From assembly GCF_001787335.1 (NCBI RefSeq), contig NZ_CP014674.1:1196501-1260500 (forward strand): DNA of 64,000 nt, written 5' to 3'. Numbering within the stretch: position 1 is the stretch's first letter; each line of letters opens with the position of its first letter. This document shows, one piece after another, positions 7,484 through 15,378 of the stretch. This DNA comes from Kozakia baliensis (GTDB lineage Bacteria; Pseudomonadota; Alphaproteobacteria; Acetobacterales; Acetobacteraceae). The notes below the pieces were generated by a model. It was not told the DNA's origin. It ran no database searches and was given only the letters and a program-made list of their open reading frames with translations. The position numbers and the translations under genes are program-made.

Positions 7484-8914
7484 CACTACTTTGGCAGAAT
7501 GGAGTTAGGATATCTTTTGAGTGTCCATCCGCAATGAGGGCATTGTGTCGGGGATGAACGAGACATGTGGTCAAGGATGGCCTGCCGCACTGCTGGCAGA
7601 CTGGGTTGCGGTGGCGGCCCGAGGACTCTTTTTTTTTCGTCCCGCCTGAGCGAGCCTGCGGGATTGCAAAAAGGCGTAGGCCATCATCGACATCAAGGCA
7701 TGGCGGTGAAGTCCGCTCCAGGATCGTCCCTCAAAGTGATCCAGGCCCAGCTCTTCCTTGAGTTGCTGATGGGCCTGTTCGCATATCCAGCGCGCTTTGA
7801 TCGCGCCAGCCAGAACCTTGATTGGCGTGTCGGCTGGTAAGTTCGCAAGATAGTATTTGCGTTCGCCATTCGAGCGATGCTCCCCCACAAGCCAGGCTTC
7901 TTCGCCCGGCATGTGCTGGGCCCCGGCAGAGCCGATCCTCTGGGGTACGCCATCCGCGATGCGCACGCGTATGGCCGCGAACCGAGCCGTCAGACGTTCT
8001 TTCGTTCCCTTGCGCCAACTGACCTGCCGCCACTTTGCCCCTTCGAGCATGGTGTGTGCAGCCACGGACGTGACATCCGGAACGTGCCGCATCCGTGGGC
8101 GACCACGGCCCGCAACCGGGAAGATCAGTTGAGCATCGTCGGGATAGACCTTCTGGTGTCGTGGAATACCGACAGCCCAGCAAAGACCCCGTGCGGTCAG
8201 TGCCTGCCGAAACGGGGCTGACAACCCGTAACCCGCATCAGCCAGCACACAGCCAAAGCGGACACCTGCTGCGATGACGCGATCAATTTCCTCAAGCGCG
8301 ATTTCAGGCTTCGTACGGTAGTTCTGTAAGGCACGAGGTACGCCTGCCTTATCCATGCGCGCGACGTCGCCTGTCCAGCTTTCCGGCAGGAACAACCGCA
8401 GGCTCAGCATCAGGGGAACTTCACCCGAAGCCAGTGTCACAGAGACCATTGTCTGGCAGTTCGCATTCTTGCCTAGTGCGGTTGCGTATTGGGGCGCAAC
8501 GCCAACAGAGGCTTTGCCCTTCTTCGGCAAGGCAGTGTCATCGATGATCAGCCAGGATCCGTCGCCACCAACCAGGTCATCCGCCTGTTTCCACAAGGTC
8601 GCTTCCAGTGGAGCTTTGTCCCAAAGTCCGGCTCCGATGAAATGATGTAGCCGGTCATAGGGGACCGCATCCGAGCGCACGGCCATGGGCTGGATGCTCT
8701 TGCGATCTCCTGGCCCGATCAGACCTGCGATATAGGCCGGGCACATTTTACGCCGCGTCTTGTTACCAAGACCTTCCAGATACGGGACGAGCCATTGCTC
8801 AAGATCCGCTTGCCAGTCTTCTTCCAATGCCAGCCTCCGTCAAAGCTGGCTCCCCATGAATCACGCAATCAGCCCCATGGGAATCCTAAAAATCATACTT
8901 TTGCCAAAGTAGTG
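7484..8914 (-). mobile_element. IS701-family element
   Basis: Thirteen-base inverted repeats CACTACTTTGGCA (7484-7496) and TGCCAAAGTAGTG (8902-8914) bound the transposase gene. The flanking tetranucleotides are CTAT and CTAA, not an exact duplication. The right side interrupts a tyrosine integrase gene; its left half is absent from the other side, so DNA was lost or exchanged after insertion. Confidence 0.8.
7571..8827 (-). CDS. IS701-family transposase
   Basis: A 418-residue DDE transposase of the IS701 group. It has the N-terminal region (YLEGLGNKTRRKMCPAYIAG), the first aspartates in WLIIDDTALPKKGKASVGV, the second in FGCVLADAGYGLSAPFRQAL, and the C-terminal glutamate region (ICEQAHQQLKEELGLDHFEG). 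Length and frame are intact, so it may be active. Confidence 0.92.
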   Translation of the reverse strand: MEEDWQADLEQWLVPYLEGLGNKTRRKMCPAYIAGLIGPGDRKSIQPMAVRSDAVPYDRLHHFIGAGLWDKAPLEATLWKQADDLVGGDGSWLIIDDTALPKKGKASVGVAPQYATALGKNANCQTMVSVTLASGEVPLMLSLRLFLPESWTGDVARMDKAGVPRALQNYRTKPEIALEEIDRVIAAGVRFGCVLADAGYGLSAPFRQALTARGLCWAVGIPRHQKVYPDDAQLIFPVAGRGRPRMRHVPDVTSVAAHTMLEGAKWRQVSWRKGTKERLTARFAAIRVRIADGVPQRIGSAGAQHMPGEEAWLVGEHRSNGERKYYLANLPADTPIKVLAGAIKARWICEQAHQQLKEELGLDHFEGRSWSGLHRHALMSMMAYAFLQSRRLAQAGRKKKSPRAATATQSASSAAGHP

Positions 8915-9120
8915 CTAAAGCTTGCGAAAAGGCGGGGCTAACTTGGAAGCCAACGCCGCATCATCTCAAGCACTCGGTCGCGTCTTGGTTCGCGATGGAT
9001 CACGTTCCAGTGGATCAAGCATCTGATTGGCTAGGGACCGATCCGCAGACATTGCGACGGGTTTATCGAAAGTTCGACCCGTCTTATTTGCGTGGCATTG
9101 CTGATTCGTTTGAGTTATAG
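8915..9120 (+). pseudogene. Tyrosine recombinase (phage integrase), C-terminal remnant
   Basis: From the IS701 right end the frame reads AKACEKAGLTWKPTPHHLKH, then VASWFAMDHVPVDQASDWLG and LRRVYRKFDPSYL, ending TAG at 9118-9120. This is the HxxR (here HHLKH), W/H and Tyr region of a tyrosine integrase. The N-terminal two thirds are missing. The gene ends 46 bp before the left attachment repeat, the normal place for an integrase of an element that used the same tRNA site. It is probably from an older integration event. Confidence 0.75.
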
Positions 9121-9136
9121 TGGTCCACCTGGACCA
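9121..9136. repeat. Short palindrome after the integrase remnant
   Basis: TGGTCCA, CC, TGGACCA forms a perfect inverted repeat straight after the remnant's stop codon. It could be a terminator stem or a recombinase-binding site. Confidence 0.4.
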
Positions 9137-9166
9137 GATAGCTATGTGGATAACTCCACTAAGTGC

Positions 9167-9215
9167 TTGGCGTCCCATAGGGGATTCGAACCCCTGTTGC
9201 CGCCGTGAGAGGGCG
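9167..9215. repeat. Left attachment repeat (tRNA-Glu 3' fragment)
   Basis: These 49 bp are identical to 49828-49876, the 3' part of the intact tRNA-Glu gene including the CCA end, T arm and part of the anticodon arm. Identity stops at 9215, where the rest of the tRNA is absent. This is the copy left by integrase-mediated recombination at a tRNA 3' end. Confidence 0.95.
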
Positions 9216-9317
9216 ATAAGTAGTGGCTAAATGGCTGGGCTATCCCGTTTAAAGTGTTGATAACAGGGACTTTCATATCACTGACTATCACTGGATACAA
9301 CTGGATATCACATCAGG

Positions 9318-9339
9318 GTGGGCCCAAGATGGGCCCAAA
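9318..9339. promoter_or_regulatory. Putative integrase arm-type sites, left end
   Basis: TGGGCCCAA occurs twice 11 bp apart (9319-9327, 9330-9338), about 100 bp inside the left attachment repeat. The same pair with the same spacing and orientation lies inside the right end. Occurrence at both ends suggests protein-binding sites for recombination. Confidence 0.5.
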
Positions 9340-9474
9340 GAGTTACCGCCCTTTTGGATTATCTAACGACATCTCTGTGAGAGGGGCTCCATCGCTCACC
9401 ACCACGCATATATTAACAAGCGTGCCGACTGTTTTGCGGCATAATGTGACCAGTTTAATGGTTCGGAGTCTACG

Positions 9475-9717
9475 ATGCAGACCGTCAATCTGGTGGAGGC
9501 CAAAGCTCATCTCAGTCGTCTGGTCGACCTGGCAAAGGATGGAGGGTCCGTCCGTATTCTCCGTCGCGGCAAGGTGGTTGCACAACTTGTCAAGGTCGAA
9601 CCCGTGCGTAAGCGGATTGTCGTGAGCGCTCTGCGCTCACTGACTGATGCTATGACGCCGCAAAAGGAGTCTGCTGTGGACGTTATCCGCGAGATGCGTG
9701 ATGAGGCGAGATATTGA
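9475..9717 (+). CDS. Phd/YefM-type antitoxin (VapB-like)
   Basis: An 80-residue antitoxin of the Phd/YefM fold: MQTVNLVEAKAHLSRLVDLA is the N-terminal DNA-binding segment and RRGKVVAQLVKVEP follows. The C-terminal tail would bind the toxin. GGAG lies before the ATG. The downstream toxin frame starts at the stop codon overlap but is cut after about 11 codons, so this antitoxin is orphaned. It could still autoregulate or counter related toxins. Confidence 0.8.
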   Translation: MQTVNLVEAKAHLSRLVDLAKDGGSVRILRRGKVVAQLVKVEPVRKRIVVSALRSLTDAMTPQKESAVDVIREMRDEARY

Positions 9718-9746
9718 GCCTCTATATCGATACATCCGTTCTGGTC
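9714..9746 (+). pseudogene. VapC toxin, N-terminal stub
   Basis: TTG 9714 overlaps the antitoxin stop and begins SLYIDTSVLV, the PIN-domain opening with its first catalytic aspartate. Similarity ends at about 9745, where a methyltransferase fragment on the other strand begins. The toxin is therefore deleted. Confidence 0.65.
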
Positions 9747-9818
9747 GGTGAGAATGAAATCCACGCTCCCGCGCGGCATCGCCCGCATAAGGGAAACGCT
9801 GTCGCCTTGGAGGATCAC
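9744..9818 (-). pseudogene. DNA methyltransferase, N-terminal stub
   Basis: Read on the minus strand, ATG 9818 begins ILQGDSVSLMRAMPRGSVDF and ends ILTD. This is the usual start of a phage or plasmid N4/N6 adenine-type DNA methylase, just before its DPPY motif. The frame then runs into vapC sequence, so the catalytic motif is lost. Confidence 0.55.
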
Positions 9819-9965
9819 ATTGCGGAATGCCCCATGCGCGCGCCAGCGGGACGAAGCCCTGCGCCGTCGCGCGGGTCCAGCCGCTCTTAGGCGGCGTTTG
9901 GGGGAAGGGAGGCGAAGGGCCTTCCCTCCCCCTTCTTTCTGGCGTTTTCGGAAGGTGTCGAGAGA

Positions 9966-10400
9966 CTATTCGGTGCGTCGCACCATGCGGTTTCTCTGCC
10001 GCTGCCTGTTGTTGAGATAGGAGCGTGCAACCCGCGTCAACAGACCATCCGGGACGTGTCCATAAACGACCGTCGCGGGTTTGCGACCCGGGATCGGACG
10101 GAGATCGGGGCCGGGCCAGACGAAGAAATTGGCCTCGGTGGTGACGATCCATGACGGCGCATCGTCAAGACCGAGATGGCGCTTTATATCCGGGGACAGA
10201 AGAACCCCGTCCGTTTCGGTGCGGGGCGGCGAATGTGTAACAGCGAGAACGAGGATTTCGGTCAGGCCGTCTTCCTTGCGCACGGCAAGGGCCAGCACCA
10301 GCGACGGGCGGTCCTTACGCCCTTCTTCTGCACCCACAGCGCTTTCGTCCGCCCACAGATAGGAATAGCGGATGACCGCGCCACGGGTGGGAACGCTCAC
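9966..10400 (-). CDS. PemK/MazF-like toxin
   Basis: A 144-residue protein resembling alphaproteobacterial plasmid-maintenance toxins of the PemK/MazF group. It has a conserved opening (AVIRYSYLWADESAVGAEEG), KDRPSLVLAL, an ILVLAVTHSPP strand and TTEANFFVWPGPDLRP. Such toxins are ribosome-independent mRNA interferases. The upstream antitoxin overlaps it by four bases (10397-10400), the usual coupling. The basic C-terminal tail (RQRQRNRMVRR) is unusual but in frame. Confidence 0.75.
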   Translation of the reverse strand: MSVPTRGAVIRYSYLWADESAVGAEEGRKDRPSLVLALAVRKEDGLTEILVLAVTHSPPRTETDGVLLSPDIKRHLGLDDAPSWIVTTEANFFVWPGPDLRPIPGRKPATVVYGHVPDGLLTRVARSYLNNRQRQRNRMVRRTE

Positions 10401-10642
10401 GCGATGTCGCGGGCGGCCAGGGCTTCGATGTCGGCCAGAAAGCGTTCGGGCGTTTCGGCGGCGGTGACGGCCTGCTGGTCCCGGCTCCGCAGACGGTCAT
10501 ATTCCTCGACGGAGATCAGTACGTTGCGGGGACGACCATTGCGAGTGACGATCACCGGATGGGCAAGTGCGATATCGCTGTAGTGGGCGAATTTGCGGAC
10601 CAGTTCGCCCGCCGACGCCATAATGCGCTGAACCGCTGCCAT
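10397..10642 (-). CDS. Phd/YefM-family antitoxin of the PemK-like pair
   Basis: An 81-residue antitoxin: the N-terminal part (MASAGELVRKFAHYSDIALA) and VIVTRNGRPRNVLISVEEYD match the Phd/YefM DNA-binding fold, followed by an acidic helical toxin-binding tail (PERFLADIEALAARDIA). It is first in a two-gene operon and overlaps the toxin by ATGA. Upstream AT-rich sequence near 10675-10695 is a likely autoregulated promoter. Confidence 0.8.
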   Translation of the reverse strand: MAAVQRIMASAGELVRKFAHYSDIALAHPVIVTRNGRPRNVLISVEEYDRLRSRDQQAVTAAETPERFLADIEALAARDIA

Positions 10643-10935
10643 TTCCCGCCCTCCCTCTGAGCCCGGCCATTATACACAAAATATGTATTATATGGGAGTC
10701 CGATATTGGCAGTTCCGTCACGGCGACGGATCGGGATCATCACCAGCGGCGGGCTTCGTGAATAAGGCCAGAGATAAGAGCGTTTATCCTGATGCTGCGT
10801 CCCTTAAGAAACGACGTTTTCGGGACACGTTCTGAATGAATGGATTGGACCAGCAGATGGCCCCGGCTCAGGAGCATTCTTTTGCAATGAGGCCATATTC
10901 ATAATATGACTACAGTGGTTTCAATAGGGGCGATC

Positions 10936-11178
10936 ATGTACGAAATTCAGCTACGTGATGCCAAGGCGACCCTGTCTGCGGTTGTCGATCACGCCTGCGC
11001 GGGGGAGCCGGCCATCATTACGCGGCACGGCAAACCAACGGCTGTTATCCTGAGTTATGCGGAGTGGGAGAGACTTTCCCGCGTGCCCTCATTTGGCCGT
11101 TTGCTGATGAGTGCTCCCCTGGATGAAGCTGATCTCCCGGAAAGAGTTGAGAGTGGTCTCCGGGAAGTAGAATTCTGA
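10936..11178 (+). CDS. Phd/YefM-family antitoxin (VapB-type)
   Basis: An 80-residue antitoxin: YEIQLRDAKATLSAVVDHAC, then ITRHGKPTAVILSYAEWERL, the Phd/YefM signature. ATG 10936 is preferred because AGGGGCG lies directly upstream; an in-frame ATG at 10906 lacks a site. The acidic C-terminal segment (LDEADLPERVESGLREVEF) should wrap the toxin. The next gene begins at the base after its stop codon, so the pair is translationally coupled. Confidence 0.85.
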   Translation: MYEIQLRDAKATLSAVVDHACAGEPAIITRHGKPTAVILSYAEWERLSRVPSFGRLLMSAPLDEADLPERVESGLREVEF

Positions 11179-11622
11179 GTGTATCTCGTCGATACAAATG
11201 TCCTGTCTGCGGTCGCATCAACCAGGGCCCGGATAGAGACAGGTCTCGTTGAATGGATGGACGGGAACAGTGACAAGCTGTTCATTTCTGCCATGACAAT
11301 TGCGGAGATTGGGGCTGGTATTGCCAGATTACGGGACAACGGCAGCCTGAAGAAGGCACAACGACTTTCCGAATGGCTTGAGACGCTTCTCCATCTCTAT
11401 CAGCACCGCGTGCTGCCGCTGGATCTTCAGGCAGCACGCGAACTGGGGCGTATGACACAGGTGGTACGTCAGGCAGGCTGCATGCCCGAAATGGCCGACC
11501 TCTCGATCGCGGCGACAGCGATGGTGAGGGGCTATGTCGTGCTGACCCGCAACCTGCGACATTTCCAGGGAACGGGTGTCACAGCTCTCGACCCTTTTGA
11601 AAGCCTGCCATCCCGAACCTGA
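11179..11622 (+). CDS. vapC: VapC toxin (PIN-domain ribonuclease)
   Basis: A 147-residue PIN-domain protein starting with GTG immediately after the antitoxin stop. The acidic metal-binding residues are D5 (YLVDTNVLS), E43 (MTIAEIGAG), D107 (EMADLSIAATA) and N125 in the TRN..F motif. Length is typical of VapC. VapC toxins cleave tRNA or rRNA; the actual target cannot be told from sequence. Confidence 0.88.
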   Translation: MYLVDTNVLSAVASTRARIETGLVEWMDGNSDKLFISAMTIAEIGAGIARLRDNGSLKKAQRLSEWLETLLHLYQHRVLPLDLQAARELGRMTQVVRQAGCMPEMADLSIAATAMVRGYVVLTRNLRHFQGTGVTALDPFESLPSRT

Positions 11623-11729
11623 AGGGTATATGGGATCGGCACGAGGGTCGCTTCACTCAAAGCTGAGGCGAACGCGTCCGCGTTGCCTGCGCACTTGTAG
11701 CCTCTGGAAGTGTTCATCTGGCATCCTGA

Positions 11730-12977
11730 TCACAAGGCCAGTGCCTGTTTCAGATCCTTATGCTCGAATGCGCTCGCCATACGCTGGATCTCCGCTGACC
11801 GGGCGCCGACTTCCCTGGCGGTCTCCCGCCATGTCGCGGTGACCGTCGCTACCTCCCTGATGACGGCGCGGGCCTGAGGCAGCGTAAGAGCGAAGAATGC
11901 CGATGCCGCTTCAAGAAGATCGACGGAGCAGGTTCCTTCATCAAGATCAATGTTTGTCGTCAGTATGCGGGCCTTGAGATCGGCCGGAACAGGGTTGAGA
12001 TCATAGGCCGGAGAAAGCGACCATCCAGCCTTTCCCTGCCACAGGAAACCATGATTACGCAGATGATCATCGACATTCGAGATCAGAACATTGAAGACCA
12101 CGCGCCGATAGAGGGCGTGGGCGTCCGTCTTTCCCTGTGCGCCGTGTCGTGCAAGGGCGTCCACGATTTCCGGGTAACTCCCCCGTTCCCCGTCTCTGGC
12201 GCCCATCATCGCCATCGCGGACAGGAACGGAATCCGGGTGGCGCCGTCACGGTCGAAACGCTGTGAGAGAAGAACCGCTTTGCCCGCGACATGGATCAGT
12301 TTGTGCCGTGGGGTAGCAATGCCCGCCTGCCCGGCCAGTCGCAAGGCGATCTCCTCCCAGGTTTCCATACTGTAGTCGTCAGTCTCTTTGGGAAACTTGG
12401 CGATGGAGAGATGGCCGTTCTGGTCAATGACCGAGGCTTTGGGCCGTGCGCCACCGAGGGAAGAGCCGGGAGCGAAAATGAGCTGAAGGTCTTCCTCGGT
12501 CTCCTCGTCACGAAGAATGCGTTCGGTGATCTGAAGCAGGCGGCCAAGGTCAATCAGAGCAGGGACGCCACCCCGGATGGGCGCCTGAAAGACCGTGTCC
12601 CCCATCCAGCGGAAGCGGAGCGCTCCAAGCCGGGTTTCATCAGCCACTCCAAGCAGATAGTCGCTTTCCCTGAGGGTGCGAACGGCGCGACCTTCACGAT
12701 TTGCGAGGCGACGTTCAGCCCGCTGCATGAGACGGCGCCCCCAGGTGTCCGGAGCTGAGTCGCCGATGGACCCGAAAACAGACAGTCCGGCAGGCGGCGC
12801 GAAGGCCCCGCGTGTCAGCGCGAGTGCCGGTTCCAGCGAAAATCGTCCTGGGTCTTGGAGCCATGCGTCGTCATATTCGAACAGGATCGTCTCTGTGCCC
12901 CGGACGCGGTTGCTCCTTGCAACGCCGACAGGCCGTGTCTCGCCGTTCAGATCAATATGCACCTCAAAGTCAGCCAT
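11730..12977 (-). CDS. hipA: HipA-type serine/threonine kinase toxin
   Basis: About 415 residues. It has the HipA N-terminal beta domain (GSIGDSAPDTWGRRLMQRAE), the kinase phosphate-binding segment (SSLGGARPKASV), the activation-region phrase FDRDGATRIPFLSAMAMMGA, the catalytic motif ISNVDDHLRNHGFLW and the metal motif LSPAYDLNPVP. HipA toxins phosphorylate glutamyl-tRNA synthetase or related targets and arrest growth. ATG 12977 overlaps the upstream HipB-like gene by 8 bp; earlier in-frame starts lie inside that gene. The kinase residues appear complete, so it is probably active. Confidence 0.88.
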   Translation of the reverse strand: MADFEVHIDLNGETRPVGVARSNRVRGTETILFEYDDAWLQDPGRFSLEPALALTRGAFAPPAGLSVFGSIGDSAPDTWGRRLMQRAERRLANREGRAVRTLRESDYLLGVADETRLGALRFRWMGDTVFQAPIRGGVPALIDLGRLLQITERILRDEETEEDLQLIFAPGSSLGGARPKASVIDQNGHLSIAKFPKETDDYSMETWEEIALRLAGQAGIATPRHKLIHVAGKAVLLSQRFDRDGATRIPFLSAMAMMGARDGERGSYPEIVDALARHGAQGKTDAHALYRRVVFNVLISNVDDHLRNHGFLWQGKAGWSLSPAYDLNPVPADLKARILTTNIDLDEGTCSVDLLEAASAFFALTLPQARAVIREVATVTATWRETAREVGARSAEIQRMASAFEHKDLKQALAL

Positions 12978-13305
12978 CGCGTGACGGTCCAGTGCCTCGT
13001 TTGAGATGGATGTGTTTCGGCAAAGCCGCGCTGGCCAGTGCCTGTCCGACACTATCATGGCTGATGTCGGCAATCTGGCCCAGGCCGTCGAGCAAGCCGA
13101 GGGCCTGGAGGACGCTGGCATAGATGCCGATGCTGACACCGGCATCTCCGGCTTCGATCCGTTGTAGCGTCGAGCGCGAGGTAAAGGCGCGCTCTGCCAC
13201 TACGGCCATGGGCAATTTGCGGCGTCGTCGGGCGTCGTGGATATCAGCGCCCAGCTTGCGCAGGGCGCGACGGACAGAAGCGGGTGGGCTGTGCGGGGTC
13301 GGCAT
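12970..13305 (-). CDS. hipB: HipB-like XRE antitoxin
   Basis: A 111-residue helix-turn-helix protein (IHDARRRRKLPMAVVAERAF, TSRSTLQRIEAGD) that precedes and overlaps hipA. HipB neutralises HipA by complex formation and represses the operon. The upstream region (about 13305-13345) contains the near-inverted GCTACATTT and ATGTAGC, at the right place for an operator. Confidence 0.8.
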   Translation of the reverse strand: MPTPHSPPASVRRALRKLGADIHDARRRRKLPMAVVAERAFTSRSTLQRIEAGDAGVSIGIYASVLQALGLLDGLGQIADISHDSVGQALASAALPKHIHLKRGTGPSRDG

Positions 13306-13505
13306 TTGTCATCTTCGTGCTACATTTCGTGCGAATATGTAGCATGAAGATAGCGTTTTTTCAAAAAATCTCTTCATGGTTGAGGATAGTGCATAGTCTC
13401 TCAGGAATCTGCGGCCAGAGAGAATGCCTGGCGGGTTATCGGTGCGATGTCCTGAAGCGGGCACAGATACCGACAGGCATACTGACACATCTCCGCCCCA
13501 GGCGA

Positions 13506-13661
13506 TCATTTTAATGGCCGCAGCGGCTGTAATACGGCCCGGTCGTTCGACAAGAATCCAGGCTCGTCCGCAATCGCCTCCGTGACGTCCGGCACGCGAC
13601 GAATGCCTGTGACGGCGAGGCGCAGGACGGGGAGCATGAGAGACTGATAATCAGGAATAGC
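13506..13661 (-). pseudogene. Mrr-type restriction protein, N-terminal remnant
   Basis: A minus-strand frame reads IPDYQSLMLPVLRLAVTGIR, then DVTEAIADEPGFLS, and stops at 13506. This resembles the winged-helix N-terminal domain of Mrr restriction endonucleases. No start codon precedes it in frame and no catalytic domain follows, so it is a fragment. It lies just downstream of the type I restriction operon. Confidence 0.4.
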
Positions 13662-13673
13662 TATGGTGGTGAG

Positions 13674-14027
13674 TCAAACTTCGTATTCGTATTGCGATCG
13701 TGGTTGAGAGCGGTTTTTATAATCCGCTTTGGATTCATCGAAATAAATAACCGTCCAGTCCGGCAATTCCACCTTGATCGCACGGGCGATTTCCAGACCG
13801 TCTCGGGCGAAGGCTTCCATATCGAACGGTGGGCTGTTTTCCTCGGGCGGAAAATCACAGTCATCATAGCGTCGCGCCCATGCGAGAAGCCGCTCTCGCA
13901 GTCCCTCGCTGACGGGGAGTTCGTCCGCATACGCCGGGCATCCGTCACGGTGCCAGACGCCTTCACAGCTGTATTCGCCCATGATGCGGACCCACTTTTC
14001 GTCTGCGAGGCAGGGTTCCTCAGTCAT
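13674..14027 (-). CDS. Unknown 117-residue acidic protein at the end of the hsd operon
   Basis: ATG 14027 overlaps the hsdS stop by 8 bp and starts MTEEPCLADEKWVRIMGEYS. Two paired motifs stand out: EGVWHRDGCPAYADELPVSE and DDCDFPPEENSPPFD, rich in acidic residues. I do not recognise a family. Its tight coupling to hsdS suggests a role with the restriction complex, for example modulation or immunity. The acidic composition would also fit a DNA mimic, but that is inference. Confidence 0.6.
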   Translation of the reverse strand: MTEEPCLADEKWVRIMGEYSCEGVWHRDGCPAYADELPVSEGLRERLLAWARRYDDCDFPPEENSPPFDMEAFARDGLEIARAIKVELPDWTVIYFDESKADYKNRSQPRSQYEYEV

Positions 14028-15378
14028 ATTTTCCTGTCTGCCGTTTTCTCGGAAGGGGTATGTCTTGAGTGGACTGTCTGCTGCGCCCTCTTTTCGGTTT
14101 CGGAGCCGCAGCACGTTCGGTCTGGATGCGGTCGAGCAATACACTGGCTGGTTCATCGTTTGGGTCCTGCGGGACGAGTTCGCCCCGGAAGGCTTTGGCG
14201 AGAAGGGAGGCTTCGAGGCGGTTGAGGAGGTTGAGGGCGCGTTGGGCTTCTGTTTCGAGGCGATCCGCACGGGAGAAGGCTTTTACGATCCGTGAAACGA
14301 TTATTCTCTGTTTTGAACGGCTCGGTATCTTAATTTGCAGATTTTTTAGCTGTTCGCTGTTTATGTTATTGACGCCGCTCGTCGATTTTGCCGCCGCATT
14401 TATCACGCTTCTAGCTTGAGGCGATCGCAGCCAATAATGAACAAAATAAGGAGTAATATCCTTATTTTTAAGGCGAATTCGTATTAAGTATCCAGCAAAA
14501 AGAAAGCCTGACACTTGTGTATCTGCAACGGCGGATTGACCAACCAGATCAACGCTTCCGTTGGATCTGACGATAAGCAAATCTCCATTACACAAAGATA
14601 GTTTTTTTATTTCTTTTTCGGTGAATGTTGAATGTTTCAAATCGGAAGTATCGATGTTGCCGCTGGCAATATTAGGAATTCTCAAGACCGGCGTAAGAGC
14701 TGGATTATAATCGCATTTTTGTGCTGTGCCGTAGCGGACATCTTCGGCTAGTTCACCCAATTTCAGCAACTCGCCATCACATGAAAATTCAGAATCGAGA
14801 AATTTAGAAAGCAATTGTTTCTGAAGTCTCTTCGCACGCTCCAACTCTGCCCGGGCGCGGGCGATGCGGGCGGTCAGGCTGTCCAGTTTGGCGACGATGC
14901 GGCGTTGTTCGGCGAGAGGGGGAAGTGGAACAACAAGGTGCGCTAATTTTGTCCCATTGAAATTCGGTTGCCCCGTGCCTTCTGCTCCGTCATTTATTTG
15001 CGTCCAGTATTGAGGTGACTGGAAGAACCATTTTGCATATGTAGGACACAAGAATTTTTCATTACACCTCACGCGTATTAAATAGGATGCAAATACGCTC
15101 CTGTATGGCAGAGTATCGAATAAATGCGACTTTCCAACAGTAGCGCCGGTTCTTGCGAAAACCAAATCTCCTTTATTTAATTCGTATTTCTCTATATCTT
15201 TAGGTAGTGTCACTAAATAAGGAACATTGTTCCATTCGACATCATTATCTTGGATGTCTGTTATTCTTATATACCTGATATCGCCCCGTTTTGCGTCCGA
15301 GGTAGATGTGCATCCATAATTAATAGAATGGCAGATGGCCTCTAATTGCGTCTCAACCCATCTCTGCGGCAACATCAC
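14020..15378 (-). CDS. hsdS: Type I restriction specificity subunit HsdS
   Basis: A 452-residue subunit with two target-recognition domains, each followed by a conserved helical spacer. The first TRD (residues about 5-160) ends in PPLAEQRRIVAKLDSLTARI; the second (about 200-370) ends in KQRIIVSRIVKAFSRADRLE. The tail after that (KAFRGELVPQDPNDEPA) is standard for HsdS. ATG overlaps the hsdM stop by four bases. The two TRDs are more AT-rich than the flanking subunits, as often seen where specificity domains are exchanged. Confidence 0.9.
   Translation of the reverse strand: MMLPQRWVETQLEAICHSINYGCTSTSDAKRGDIRYIRITDIQDNDVEWNNVPYLVTLPKDIEKYELNKGDLVFARTGATVGKSHLFDTLPYRSVFASYLIRVRCNEKFLCPTYAKWFFQSPQYWTQINDGAEGTGQPNFNGTKLAHLVVPLPPLAEQRRIVAKLDSLTARIARARAELERAKRLQKQLLSKFLDSEFSCDGELLKLGELAEDVRYGTAQKCDYNPALTPVLRIPNIASGNIDTSDLKHSTFTEKEIKKLSLCNGDLLIVRSNGSVDLVGQSAVADTQVSGFLFAGYLIRIRLKNKDITPYFVHYWLRSPQARSVINAAAKSTSGVNNINSEQLKNLQIKIPSRSKQRIIVSRIVKAFSRADRLETEAQRALNLLNRLEASLLAKAFRGELVPQDPNDEPASVLLDRIQTERAAAPKPKRGRSRQSTQDIPLPRKRQTGKYD

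Noticed and set aside
9221-9250. A second tRNA gene at the left border
   Set aside because: Only the 3' 49 bp of tRNA-Glu are present; the D arm and 5' acceptor strand are absent.
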